A stretch of DNA of 64,000 nt from Leisingera caerulea DSM 24564 (lineage in GTDB: Bacteria; Pseudomonadota; Alphaproteobacteria; Rhodobacterales; Rhodobacteraceae), in NCBI RefSeq assembly GCF_000473325.1, contig NZ_KI421513.1, positions 2,179,217 through 2,243,216 on the forward strand, read 5' to 3'. Each line of letters opens with the position of its first letter. The first letter of the stretch is position 1. This document shows positions 37,596 through 45,731 of this stretch, one piece after another. The translations under genes were made by a program, and so were the position numbers. Below the pieces are notes generated by a model that was not told where the DNA came from, ran no database searches, and saw only the letters and a list, made by a program, of their open reading frames with translations.

Positions 37596-38738
37596 TTACT
37601 GGGCGGGAACCGCAAAGCCGCCATTCAAGGCGCTGACGGCAAGATCCGGTGCAGTGTTGCGGTTTGCCATCCGTTCCAGATTGACGATGGTCGACAGCAT
37701 AATGCGGTCATGGCTCCAGTCGCTGGGCCGCTGCAGCAGCATCGCTGTTGCCAGAACCGCCCCGGCCATGGCCAGGGAAACCAGCCCCCAGCCCAGGGAG
37801 TTCGGCTGCTGCGGCTGAACGGCGGTCACCGCAATGATGCGCCGCTGCAGCGATGCGCCCCGGCGGGTTTCGCGGCGGTCGACCAGCGCCACTGCCGGGC
37901 TGCGGCGGGTAAACAGAGCCGGGCCGCGGGCGGCATGGGCGCAGGCGCGGATCAGGCATTCACAATAGGCGCGCACGTCAAACCGGGGCCGCGCCATCAG
38001 CGCCTGGTCGCAGGCGAACTCGCGCAGCAGCCGCACCTCGCGCCGCCACATGTAAAAGGCAGGGTTCCAGAACAGCAGCGGGCGCAGCATCTCCAGCAGG
38101 AACTCGCATTCGATGTCGCGCTGGCGGAAGTGCTGCAGTTCATGCGCAATGGTCAGTCGCAGGTCGCTCGGGTCGTTCAGCAGCGGCGAGGGCAGAACCA
38201 CATAGCGGCAAAACGGCCCGCGGGTGGAATAGGCCACGCGGATGTCATCTGAAACCATCAGCTGCACCCGGCCGATGCGTTTCCAGGTGAAGGCGCCGCT
38301 TAGGTTCTGGCGCAGGCGGAAGACGGACACCGCCACATGCGCCAGGCAGATCAGCGCCCCGGCGGCAAATGCCGCGGCAACGGCCTGTGCCCACAGCGGC
38401 TGCAGGCTGGTGAGCCCGCGCACCGCATCCTCGCGCAGGCCCAGGGTGGCCTCGAACGTGCCGGCGCTCATGCTGACATTGCCCTGCAGGTATTGCGAGA
38501 CCAGCATATCGGAGAAGTTCGGCGGATGGGCGGTGACATAATGGGTGAAGGCGAGGATCAGCACCGGCGAAGCCGCCAGCAGCACCGTCATCCCATTGAG
38601 CAGCCGCAGCTGCGGCCGGTAGGCGCGTCCCAGCGGGCTGCGCGCCAGCGCCTTGCGGGCGGCGAACCACAGCACAGTGCCGGCCAGCAGCAGAATATTC
38701 AGGTCGATATAGGCGTTCAGCAGAACCTCAGTTGGCAT
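37596..38738 (-). CDS. M56 family (BlaR1-like) membrane metallopeptidase
   Basis: A 380-residue membrane protein with helices near residues 10-27, 48-68 and 116-140, and the gluzincin motif H199-E-L-Q-H203 in a cytoplasmic loop, with WNPAFYMWRREVRLLREFACD after it. This matches the BlaR1/MecR1 peptidase domain, but the C-terminal penicillin-sensor domain is absent. It overlaps the blaI-like gene by 11 bp. By analogy it cleaves the BlaI-like repressor on a signal. The signal is unknown, and the C-terminal part (about 320-380) is unlike known sensors. Confidence 0.88.
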   Translation of the reverse strand: MPTEVLLNAYIDLNILLLAGTVLWFAARKALARSPLGRAYRPQLRLLNGMTVLLAASPVLILAFTHYVTAHPPNFSDMLVSQYLQGNVSMSAGTFEATLGLREDAVRGLTSLQPLWAQAVAAAFAAGALICLAHVAVSVFRLRQNLSGAFTWKRIGRVQLMVSDDIRVAYSTRGPFCRYVVLPSPLLNDPSDLRLTIAHELQHFRQRDIECEFLLEMLRPLLFWNPAFYMWRREVRLLREFACDQALMARPRFDVRAYCECLIRACAHAARGPALFTRRSPAVALVDRRETRRGASLQRRIIAVTAVQPQQPNSLGWGLVSLAMAGAVLATAMLLQRPSDWSHDRIMLSTIVNLERMANRNTAPDLAVSALNGGFAVPAQ

Positions 38739-39144
38739 TGTCCCCCAGCCTTTCCTCCAAGAGCGCCCGCATCTCCTCGAGCATCTCGTCGGTCACATCC
38801 TCATCATCGACCAGCCGCGCCACCAATGCGGCGGGCGCGCCGTTGAAAAGCTTGCTCGAAAGGTTTTTCAGAGATGTTTTCTGATACTCTGCCTTGGGAA
38901 CGGCGGGGCGGTAAACCAATGAGCGGTCCTTGCGCTCGCTGGTGAGAAAGCCCTTCTGTTCCATAATCTTGAGAACCGTGGCCACCGAGGTATAGGCGCG
39001 TTCCTGCACCTTGTTCAGCTCGGCCAGGATATCGCGCACGGTGCCGCCGCCCAGGTCCCAGACGACAGTCATGAATTCCAGCTCGACTTCTGTCAGCAGG
39101 GAAGTGTCGTGTTTCTTGCGCATCGCCTCGGCTGTCCGGCTCAT
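38728..39144 (-). CDS. BlaI/MecI/CopY family repressor
   Basis: A 138-residue repressor with a winged helix (LTEVELEFMTVVWDLGGGTVRDILAEL; ERAYTSVATVLKIMEQKGFL) and a C-terminal dimerisation helix. The YTSVATVLKIMEQKGFL segment is the classic BlaI signature. It precedes and overlaps the M56 peptidase gene, forming a blaI-blaR1-like pair. No beta-lactamase or penicillin-binding gene is nearby, so the regulated target is elsewhere. Confidence 0.92.
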   Translation of the reverse strand: MSRTAEAMRKKHDTSLLTEVELEFMTVVWDLGGGTVRDILAELNKVQERAYTSVATVLKIMEQKGFLTSERKDRSLVYRPAVPKAEYQKTSLKNLSSKLFNGAPAALVARLVDDEDVTDEMLEEMRALLEERLGDNAN

Positions 39145-39447
39145 TTGATCGTTCCAGTCATGCTAGGGGAAGGGGGCTCCCGTGAAAACTATTTTTTTAG
39201 AAGACGCACGGCGGCGGGGCTGTTGTTGTCAAATTGTGCGCTGCCGCGCGCTCTTATTCAGCTGGGGGCAAGGCGACGTGCCGGCCTCGGAGAAGGTGCC
39301 TGGTGCACACGCTGACGGTTTTGGCTGAGAAGGCCTTGAAGGGCAGGTCTGCCTTCAAGGCCCGTCTCCAGTGTGTTTAAGAATTGCGCGTCAAGGACAA
39401 GCCGCTTTCGCGGGGCCTGCGGCCTCCTTGAACCGCGGGGGGCAAAG
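39145..39447. other. 303-bp intergenic region upstream of the blaI-like gene and downstream of the glp operon
   Basis: No gene seen. A minus-strand AT-rich element near 39188-39198 (CTAAAAAAATAG on the minus strand) could be part of the blaI-like promoter or operator. The segment by 39400 ends the glp operon without an obvious hairpin. Confidence 0.4.
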
Positions 39448-39726
39448 TCAGACCTTCCAGAAGCAGAAGATGCCCCAGGCGATCGACAGCCCCAGCGGCC
39501 ACCACAGCGGCATTCCCACCAGCCCCAGCCAGGCCAGGAAGATGTAGGAGGTGCCCAGAAGGCTGATGAACAGCCGGTCGCCGCGGGTGGTGGTGAGGCC
39601 CAGCACGCCCTTACGGGCCGCGCCGCCGGGGTGGCGGATCTCAGCGATGATCAGCACGCCGATGGCGGTGAAGATGCCGATGAACAGCAGGGCAGTGGGC
39701 CAGGTCCAGGCCATCCATGAAAGCAT
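39448..39726 (-). CDS. DUF2160 small membrane subunit of glycerol-type ABC transporter
   Basis: A 92-residue protein with three hydrophobic helices (WTWPTALLFIGIFTAIGVLIIAE, then LFISLLGTSYIFLAWLGLV and LWWPLGLSIAWGIFCFWKV) that matches DUF2160. It always neighbours GlpQ-type permeases. It starts inside the stop of the preceding permease gene (TAATG). Its role in the transporter is unknown. Confidence 0.85.
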   Translation of the reverse strand: MLSWMAWTWPTALLFIGIFTAIGVLIIAEIRHPGGAARKGVLGLTTTRGDRLFISLLGTSYIFLAWLGLVGMPLWWPLGLSIAWGIFCFWKV

Positions 39727-40523
39727 TACACCCTCCCCATCGCGAAACCCTTCGCGATGTAGTTGCGGACAAACCAGATCACGATGGCGCCCGGAATGAT
39801 TGTCAAAGTTCCCGCAGCCGCCAAGAGCCCCAGTTCATAACCCGCGGACGACGCGGTCTTGGTCATGGTGGCGGCAATCGGCTTGGCGGCGACGGCGGTC
39901 AGGGTTTTCGCCAGCAGCAACTCCACCCAGGAGAACATGAAGCAGAAGAACGCTGCCACACCCACGCCCGCCTTGATCGACGGCACAAAGATCGTCGCAA
40001 AGAAGCGCGGGAAGGAATAGCCGTCAACAAATGCGGTTTCATCCAGCTCCTTGGGCACGCCGCCCATGAAGCCCTCCAGGATCCAGACCGCCAGCGGGAT
40101 GTTGAAAAGGCAGTGCGCAAGAGCGACGGCCAGGTGGGTGTCGAAGAGTTCAACGGCGGAGTAAAGCTGGAAGAACGGCAGGGCAAAGACGGCGGCAGGC
40201 GCCATCCGGTTGGTCAGCAGCCAGAAGAACAGCTGCTTGTCGCCCAGGAACCGGTAGCGGCTGAATGCATAGGCTGCCGGCAGCGCCACCGCGACCGAGA
40301 TCACCGTGTTGATCGTCACGTAGAGGATCGAGTTGATATAGCCCCAGTACCAGCTGGGATCGGTGAAGATGGTTGCGTAATTCTCCAGCGTGAAGGTCTG
40401 CGGGAACAGCGAGAAGCCCGACAGGATTTCATTGGTTGTCTTGAAGCTCATCGCCACCAGCCAATAGATCGGCAGCATGAGAAACAGGATATAGACGATG
40501 GGAACGATGGTGCGTTTCTGCAT
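39726..40523 (-). CDS. glpQ: ABC transporter permease, GlpQ-like
   Basis: A 265-residue inner-membrane permease of the binding-protein-dependent (MalG-like) family, with about six helices and the EAA loop (GGVPKELDETAFVDGYSFPRFFATIFVP) that docks the ATPases. The ATG at 40523 follows GAGGGAGGGAG. It is part of the glpVSTPQ-DUF2160 operon, 13 bp after glpP. Confidence 0.9.
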   Translation of the reverse strand: MQKRTIVPIVYILFLMLPIYWLVAMSFKTTNEILSGFSLFPQTFTLENYATIFTDPSWYWGYINSILYVTINTVISVAVALPAAYAFSRYRFLGDKQLFFWLLTNRMAPAAVFALPFFQLYSAVELFDTHLAVALAHCLFNIPLAVWILEGFMGGVPKELDETAFVDGYSFPRFFATIFVPSIKAGVGVAAFFCFMFSWVELLLAKTLTAVAAKPIAATMTKTASSAGYELGLLAAAGTLTIIPGAIVIWFVRNYIAKGFAMGRV

Positions 40524-40536
40524 CTGTCTCCCTCCC

Positions 40537-41400
40537 TCAGTTCAGGTCGTCTTTGGTCATCAGCGTGTAGAACAGCCAACTGACCAACAGAGTGATTGCG
40601 AAATAGATGAGCGACATGGCAGCTGCAGGGCCGAGGTCGAACTGGCCGAGCGCAATTTTCACCAGGTCGATCGACAGCAGCGTGGTGGAGTTGCCGGGGC
40701 CGCCGCCGGTCAGAACAAACGGCTCGGTGTAGATGTTGAAGCTGTCCATGAAGCGCAGCAGGATGGCGATGGTCAGCACCGTTTTCATCTTCGGCAGCTG
40801 GATGAACCGGAACACCGCCCAGTTGGTGGCGCCGTCGATCTTGGCCGCCTGGTAATAGGCGTCGGGGATCGACACGAGGCCGGCATAGGACAGAAGCACC
40901 ACCAGAGAGGTCCAGTGCCAGACGTCCATGGTGACGATGGTCACCCAGGCCGCAACCGGATCCTGCGTCATGTCATAATTGATGCCCAGCACGTGGTTCA
41001 GGAAATACCCCAGCAGGCCTATGTCGGGCAGGGTGAAGATGTTCCACATCGCGCCGACCACGTTCCACGGGATCAGCATCGGCAGCGCCATCAGCACCAG
41101 GCAGACAGGCACCCAGAAGCCCTTGCGCGGCATCGACAGCGCAATGGCGATGCCCAGCGGCACCTCGATGATCAGGATCAGGAAGGTGAACATGAACTGG
41201 CGGCCAAGCGCGGCGTGGAAGCGGTCCGAGCGAAGGATCTGCTGGAACCAGTCCAGGCCTTGCCAGAAGAACACGTTGTCGCCAAAGGTCTCCTGCACCG
41301 AATAGTTGACCACCGTCATCATCGGGATCAGCGCGTTGAAGGCGACCAGCGCCAGCACCGGCAGCACAAAGAACCAGGCTTTCTGGTTTTCGGTTTTCAT
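40537..41400 (-). CDS. glpP: ABC transporter permease, GlpP-like
   Basis: A 287-residue MalF-like permease with about six helices and an EAA loop (LVSIPDAYYQAAKIDGATNWAVF). The start at 41400 (MKTENQKAW) lies 1 base into the glpT stop (TGATG). The frame extends 53 codons further upstream inside glpT but has no family similarity. Together with GlpQ it forms the translocation channel of a glycerol-type importer. Confidence 0.9.
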   Translation of the reverse strand: MKTENQKAWFFVLPVLALVAFNALIPMMTVVNYSVQETFGDNVFFWQGLDWFQQILRSDRFHAALGRQFMFTFLILIIEVPLGIAIALSMPRKGFWVPVCLVLMALPMLIPWNVVGAMWNIFTLPDIGLLGYFLNHVLGINYDMTQDPVAAWVTIVTMDVWHWTSLVVLLSYAGLVSIPDAYYQAAKIDGATNWAVFRFIQLPKMKTVLTIAILLRFMDSFNIYTEPFVLTGGGPGNSTTLLSIDLVKIALGQFDLGPAAAMSLIYFAITLLVSWLFYTLMTKDDLN

Positions 41401-42494
41401 CAGGCCGCTCCTTGTTCGTTTGCAGCGGGGGAGGTGGCAAGCCAGCCATCCACGTAAAGCCGGGTCATGTCCTGGCGGAAGGCGAGGTGCACGGCGCTGC
41501 CTTTTTGCGGGGCGGCGCCATCGGTGATGGCGTTGATACGCTGGCCGCCGGCCTCGCATTCCACCACCGTGTGGCGGCCGATGTCAGAGACCTTGGTGAC
41601 GGTCGCGGGCAGGCCGGTGTCCGACAGCGAGACAAACTCAGGGCGGATGCCGATTTCGGTCTGGCCGTTTGCGGCACCCTGAATGGGGCCTTCCAGCGCA
41701 ATCTGCTGCCCGGCAAACACGGCGGCGCCGTGCTGCACGCTGCAGGGCAGGATGTTCATCCCCGGTGAACCGATGAAATGACCGACAAAGGTATGCGCGG
41801 GGCGCTCGAACAGCTCCACCGGCGTGCCGATCTGCACCACCTCGCCCAGCTGCATCACCACCACCTGATCGGCAAAGGTCAGCGCTTCTGTCTGGTCGTG
41901 GGTGACGTAGATCATCGTCGCCTTCACCCGCTGGTGCAGCTCCTTCAGCTTGGAGCGCAGCTTCCACTTCAGGTGCGGGTCGATCACGGTGAGCGGTTCG
42001 TCGAACATCACCACATTCACGTCCTCGCGCACCAGCCCGCGGCCCATGGAGATCTTCTGTTTATTGTCAGGTGACAATCCTGCCGCCTTCTGATCCAGCA
42101 TCCCGGTGACTTCGAGCATTTCGGCAATCGCCATCACCCGCTGGTGCACAGTGGACTCGTCCCGGCCGCGGTTCCTGAGCGGGAAGGCCAGGTTGTCGTA
42201 CACCGTCATGGTGTCGTAGATCACCGGGAACTGGAACACCTGCGCGATGTTGCGCTGATCCGGGGGCAGGGCGGTCACGTCCTTGCCGTCGAACAGGATC
42301 TGGCCCTCGGAAGGGACCAGCAGGCCCGAGATGATGTTCAAAAGGGTGGATTTGCCGCAGCCCGAGGGGCCGAGCAGCGCATAGGCGCCGCCGTCGGTCC
42401 AGTCGAGGTCGATTTCCTTCAGCGCGTAATCCGAGTCGGATTTCGGCGTCGAAAGGTAGCTGTGGCGCAGTTTTGAGAGAGTTATTTTAGCCAT
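41400..42494 (-). CDS. glpT: ABC transporter ATP-binding protein, GlpT-like
   Basis: A 364-residue ATPase with Walker A GPSGCGKST (42-50) and Walker B VVMFDEP (161-167). The ABC signature is not LSGGQ but LSPDNKQKISMGRG (140-152), a deviant form known in this subfamily. A C-terminal regulatory (TOBE-like) domain spans about 280-350. The start at 42494 follows the previous gene after 7 bp. It pairs with GlpS as a hetero-dimeric motor in which only one composite site is likely canonical. Confidence 0.9.
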   Translation of the reverse strand: MAKITLSKLRHSYLSTPKSDSDYALKEIDLDWTDGGAYALLGPSGCGKSTLLNIISGLLVPSEGQILFDGKDVTALPPDQRNIAQVFQFPVIYDTMTVYDNLAFPLRNRGRDESTVHQRVMAIAEMLEVTGMLDQKAAGLSPDNKQKISMGRGLVREDVNVVMFDEPLTVIDPHLKWKLRSKLKELHQRVKATMIYVTHDQTEALTFADQVVVMQLGEVVQIGTPVELFERPAHTFVGHFIGSPGMNILPCSVQHGAAVFAGQQIALEGPIQGAANGQTEIGIRPEFVSLSDTGLPATVTKVSDIGRHTVVECEAGGQRINAITDGAAPQKGSAVHLAFRQDMTRLYVDGWLATSPAANEQGAA

Positions 42495-42501
42495 TGATGC
42501 C

Positions 42502-43566
42502 TCACGCCGCGCGGCTGCCGTCGGGGGCAAAGAAATATGCCTGCGCGGGGTCCATGTAGAAGTCGTGCAGCTCACCCACCTGATAGGGGTGGACGCCGTG
42601 GGCCAGCGAAACCCAGCTGCCGGAGCCCATCTCGAAATGGGCAGAGCTTTCGGAGCCGGACAGTTCGGTCACCTGCACCTGGCCTGACAGCTGCACATGG
42701 GCGCCGTTTTTCGCCACAGGCAGCACGTGGTGCGGGCGGATGGCGATGGTGTAGGTGCCATCGGCCAGCCCGGCGGCGGCACCGCTCAGCTCCCAGGTGA
42801 CGCCTGCGCCCAGCAGGGCCGTGCTGCCCTGCTTGGTGATCTCGGCTGTGTTGATCGGCGGGTCTGAGAACACTCGTGCTGCATCGACATTGCCGGGGTT
42901 GCGGTAGATCTCGGCGGTGGGGCCGAACTGGGTCACCCGGCCGTCGCGCATCAGCGCGGTCTTGCCGCCCAACAGCAGCGCCTCTTCCGGTTCGGAGGTC
43001 GCATAGACCACCACTGCGCCGCGGCCTGCAAACAGTTCTGGCAGCTGGTCGCGCAGTTCCTCGCGCAGCTTGTAGTCGAGGTTGGCGAGCGGTTCGTCCA
43101 GGAACACCGCGCGGCTTTCCTTGGCAATCGCACGGGCCAAGGCGCAGCGCTGCTGCTGGCCGCCGGACAGCTCATGCGGGCGGCGGTGCAGCATCGGTTT
43201 CAGCTGCAGGATCGCGGCGGCTTCCTCGACACGGGCGTCGATTTCCGACTTTGCCATGCCAGCCACCTTCAGCGGCGAGGCGATGTTTTCGAACACCGTC
43301 ATATGCGGGTAATTGATGAAGAACTGATGCACCAAGCTGATGTTGCGCTTCTGGGTGCTGAGACGGCTGACATCCTCGCCATCCATTAGCACCTGGCCGC
43401 TGGCCATCGGGTCGAGGCCCGCCATCAGTTTGATAAGTGAGGTCTTTCCGGAGCCGGTGGCGCCGAGGAGGACGTTGAAGTGACCGGGCTCCAGCAGCAG
43501 GGAGGTTTCCTTGATGTGCTGAATAGCGCCGACGCGCTTGGTCACACCCTTGAGTTCGAGTGCCAT
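42502..43566 (-). CDS. glpS: ABC transporter ATP-binding protein, GlpS-like
   Basis: A 354-residue ATPase with Walker A GATGSGKT (35-42), the standard signature LSGGQ (133-137) and Walker B AVFLDEP (153-159), plus a C-terminal TOBE-like domain. The start at 43566 is chosen (MALELKGVTKRVG); the open frame upstream reaches into the intergenic region after glpV without similarity. It heads the distal part of the operon after a pair of stem-loops that follow glpV. Confidence 0.9.
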   Translation of the reverse strand: MALELKGVTKRVGAIQHIKETSLLLEPGHFNVLLGATGSGKTSLIKLMAGLDPMASGQVLMDGEDVSRLSTQKRNISLVHQFFINYPHMTVFENIASPLKVAGMAKSEIDARVEEAAAILQLKPMLHRRPHELSGGQQQRCALARAIAKESRAVFLDEPLANLDYKLREELRDQLPELFAGRGAVVVYATSEPEEALLLGGKTALMRDGRVTQFGPTAEIYRNPGNVDAARVFSDPPINTAEITKQGSTALLGAGVTWELSGAAAGLADGTYTIAIRPHHVLPVAKNGAHVQLSGQVQVTELSGSESSAHFEMGSGSWVSLAHGVHPYQVGELHDFYMDPAQAYFFAPDGSRAA

Positions 43567-43636
43567 CTTGCTTTGACTTTCCGGCAGGCGGCCTGTTAGC
43601 GCGCGGGGCAGGGGCGCGCTGTCTTTTGGGGAAGAA

Positions 43637-43706
43637 GGCCCCGGATGACGGGAAAGGGTCTCCGGGGCCTGAATAGCCCGGCCAGATGATGGGGAACGCT
43701 GGCCGG
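43637..43706 (-). promoter_or_regulatory. two tandem stem-loops between glpV and glpS
   Basis: GGCCCCGG / CCGGGGCC (43637-43644, 43662-43669) and CCGGCCAG / CTGGCCGG (43678-43685, 43699-43706) form two 8-bp perfect stems without T-runs just after the glpV stop at 43721. Such intercistronic hairpins often stabilise the upstream mRNA or give partial termination so the binding protein exceeds the membrane parts. Confidence 0.55.
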
Positions 43707-43720
43707 ACCGGGAGGAGGCC

Positions 43721-45454
43721 TTAGTTGGTTGCCCAGCGGGCCACCAGCTCGTCATAGTTGACGGTCTGGCCCTGCGGCTTCTCGTTCTCCAGCGGCGGCT
43801 TGGCGCCGCCATTGGCGTACCACCACTCCGCGTCTTTCTCTTCGTTCAGGCGCGGGCCGCAGCCGCCATAGACATTCGCCTGCTCGTCTGCGCGCTGCAT
43901 CCGGCCCATGGTGATGTCCATTTCCTCGGCCAGACGGTCCATCGCTTCCTGCGGCGTGAAGGCGCCGGAGTTCACGTCACCGATCTGCTGCCACCAGATC
44001 TGGGCCAGCTTCGGGTAATCCGGAACGTTGATGCCGGTCGGCGACCATGCCACACGGTCAGGCGAGCGGTAGAACTCTACCAGGCCGCCCAGCTTGGGTG
44101 CGCGCTCGGTGAAGCTTTCGTGGTTCACGGAAGAGTCGCGGATGAAGGTCAGGCCAACGTGCGACTTCTTCACGTCCACGGTCTTAGAGACCACGAACTG
44201 GGCATAGAGCCAGGCAGCCTGGGCACGGTCCAGCGGGGTGGACTTGAGGAAGGTCCAGGAACCCACGTCCTGATAGCCGACCTTTTGGCCTTCTTCCCAG
44301 TAGGGGCCGTGCGGGCTGGGCGCCATCCGCCACAGCGGGTTGCCCTCGGCGTCGACGGTGTTGTTGCCTTCGGACTGCGGCTTCACCATGTCGGCGGTGA
44401 AGGCGGTGTACCAGAAGATCTGCTGCGCCACGTTGCCCTGCGCCAGTGCAGGCAGCGACTGGTAGAAGTCATAGGATGCGGCGCCCGGAGGGGCATACTT
44501 GCGCAGCCATTCGTCCCACTTGCGGATCGCATATACCGCCGCTGGGCCGTTAGCCGCGCCGCCGCGGGTCACGCTGGCACCGGCCGGGTTGCAGGAGCCT
44601 TCTTCCATGCGGATGCCCCATTCGTCGATCGGCACGCCGTTCGGCTCACCCTTCGAACCGGCACCGGCCATCGACAGCCAGGCGTCGGTCATCCGCCAGC
44701 CAAGGTCCGGCGCGCGCTTGCCGTAATCCATGTGGCCATAGATCGCGGTGCCGTCGATTTCCTTGACGTGCTCGCTGAAGAATTCGGCGATGTCCTCATA
44801 CGCGGACCAGTTGACCGGAACGCCCAGGTCGTAGCCGTACTTTTCCTTGAACGCGGCCTGCAGGTCTTCGCGGTCGAACCAGTCCTTGCGGAACCAGTAG
44901 AGGTTCGCGAACTGCTGGTCGGGCAGCTGGTACAGGTCGCCGTCCGGGCCGGTGGTGAACTGGGTGCCCATGAAGTCATCCAGATCGAGGCCGGGGTTGG
45001 TCACGTCCTTGAACTCGCCTGCCATCATGTCGGTCAGGTTGTAGGCCAGCTGCAGGCGCGAGTGGGTGCCGATCAGGTCGGAGTCATTGACGTAGGCGTC
45101 ATAGAGGTTCCGCTTGGTCTGCATCTGGGTCTGCACGGCCTGAACGACCTCGCCTTCACCCAGGATCTGGTGGTTCACCTTGATGCCGGTGATTTCCTCA
45201 AAGGCCTTGGTCAGCACCTCGGACTCGTAGGAGTGCGTCGGGATGCCTTCCGACAGCACGTTGATCTCCATGCCCTTGAACGGCTCTGCTGCCTGGATGA
45301 ACCACTGCAGCTCCGAAAGCTGCTCATCCTTGGTCAGCACCGAAGGCTGAAATTCCTCATCAATCCATTTCTTGGCCGCCATTTCGTCGGCATAGCCAAT
45401 CGATCCCGCAACCATCGCGCAAACGGCGGCTGCGGACAAAAGATACTTCCGCAT
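43721..45454 (-). CDS. glpV: ABC transporter substrate-binding protein, GlpV-like (glycerol-type)
   Basis: A 577-residue periplasmic binding protein with a signal peptide (MRKYLLSAAAVCAMVAGSIGYA). Its large size, LTKAFEEITGIKVNHQILGEGEVVQ (in pieces) and YDAYVNDSDLIGTH segments match the GlpV family that serves rhizobial-type glycerol uptake. The ATG at 45454 follows GGGAGG. It is the first gene of glpV-S-T-P-Q-DUF2160. Unlike many such loci, glpD, glpK and glpR are not adjacent, so the exact polyol imported is inferred from homology only. Confidence 0.9.
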   Translation of the reverse strand: MRKYLLSAAAVCAMVAGSIGYADEMAAKKWIDEEFQPSVLTKDEQLSELQWFIQAAEPFKGMEINVLSEGIPTHSYESEVLTKAFEEITGIKVNHQILGEGEVVQAVQTQMQTKRNLYDAYVNDSDLIGTHSRLQLAYNLTDMMAGEFKDVTNPGLDLDDFMGTQFTTGPDGDLYQLPDQQFANLYWFRKDWFDREDLQAAFKEKYGYDLGVPVNWSAYEDIAEFFSEHVKEIDGTAIYGHMDYGKRAPDLGWRMTDAWLSMAGAGSKGEPNGVPIDEWGIRMEEGSCNPAGASVTRGGAANGPAAVYAIRKWDEWLRKYAPPGAASYDFYQSLPALAQGNVAQQIFWYTAFTADMVKPQSEGNNTVDAEGNPLWRMAPSPHGPYWEEGQKVGYQDVGSWTFLKSTPLDRAQAAWLYAQFVVSKTVDVKKSHVGLTFIRDSSVNHESFTERAPKLGGLVEFYRSPDRVAWSPTGINVPDYPKLAQIWWQQIGDVNSGAFTPQEAMDRLAEEMDITMGRMQRADEQANVYGGCGPRLNEEKDAEWWYANGGAKPPLENEKPQGQTVNYDELVARWATN

Positions 45455-45731
45455 CTTTTTCCTCCCTGAAAGTCGCTTAAAGCCAGCTATGCATTGGCTG
45501 CATCTGACTGCCATAGAGCTTTCATAGGTTGGATTATGTTGTCAAACTAATTTTTTAGTAAGTGTTATTGTATTGTTTTTGCATAAAAAAATTCATCATC
45601 AACGGGCGGCATTTGCACGTGCAGGCCATGCCGCGGCGCAGCATCTCCAGTTGTGACGCAACGCTTCTTTTCGCCTTCTCAACAGTGAAAAAGCAGTCGC
45701 CGTGCCAGGGCATTCCCGCTACAGAGGCGGC
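45455..45731. promoter_or_regulatory. divergent region glpV / RNA methyltransferase with an AT-rich island
   Basis: About 277 bp. An unusually AT-rich stretch (45520-45600) contains TTGACA and CATAAT on the minus strand (near 45545-45536) plus the short dyad ACTAA-TTTT-TTAGT. It probably holds the glpV promoter and operator. Spacing of the -35/-10 candidates is not ideal. Confidence 0.4.

Noticed and set aside
44120..45469. 449-codon plus-strand open frame
   Set aside because: Antisense to glpV, whose signal peptide and family similarity are clear.
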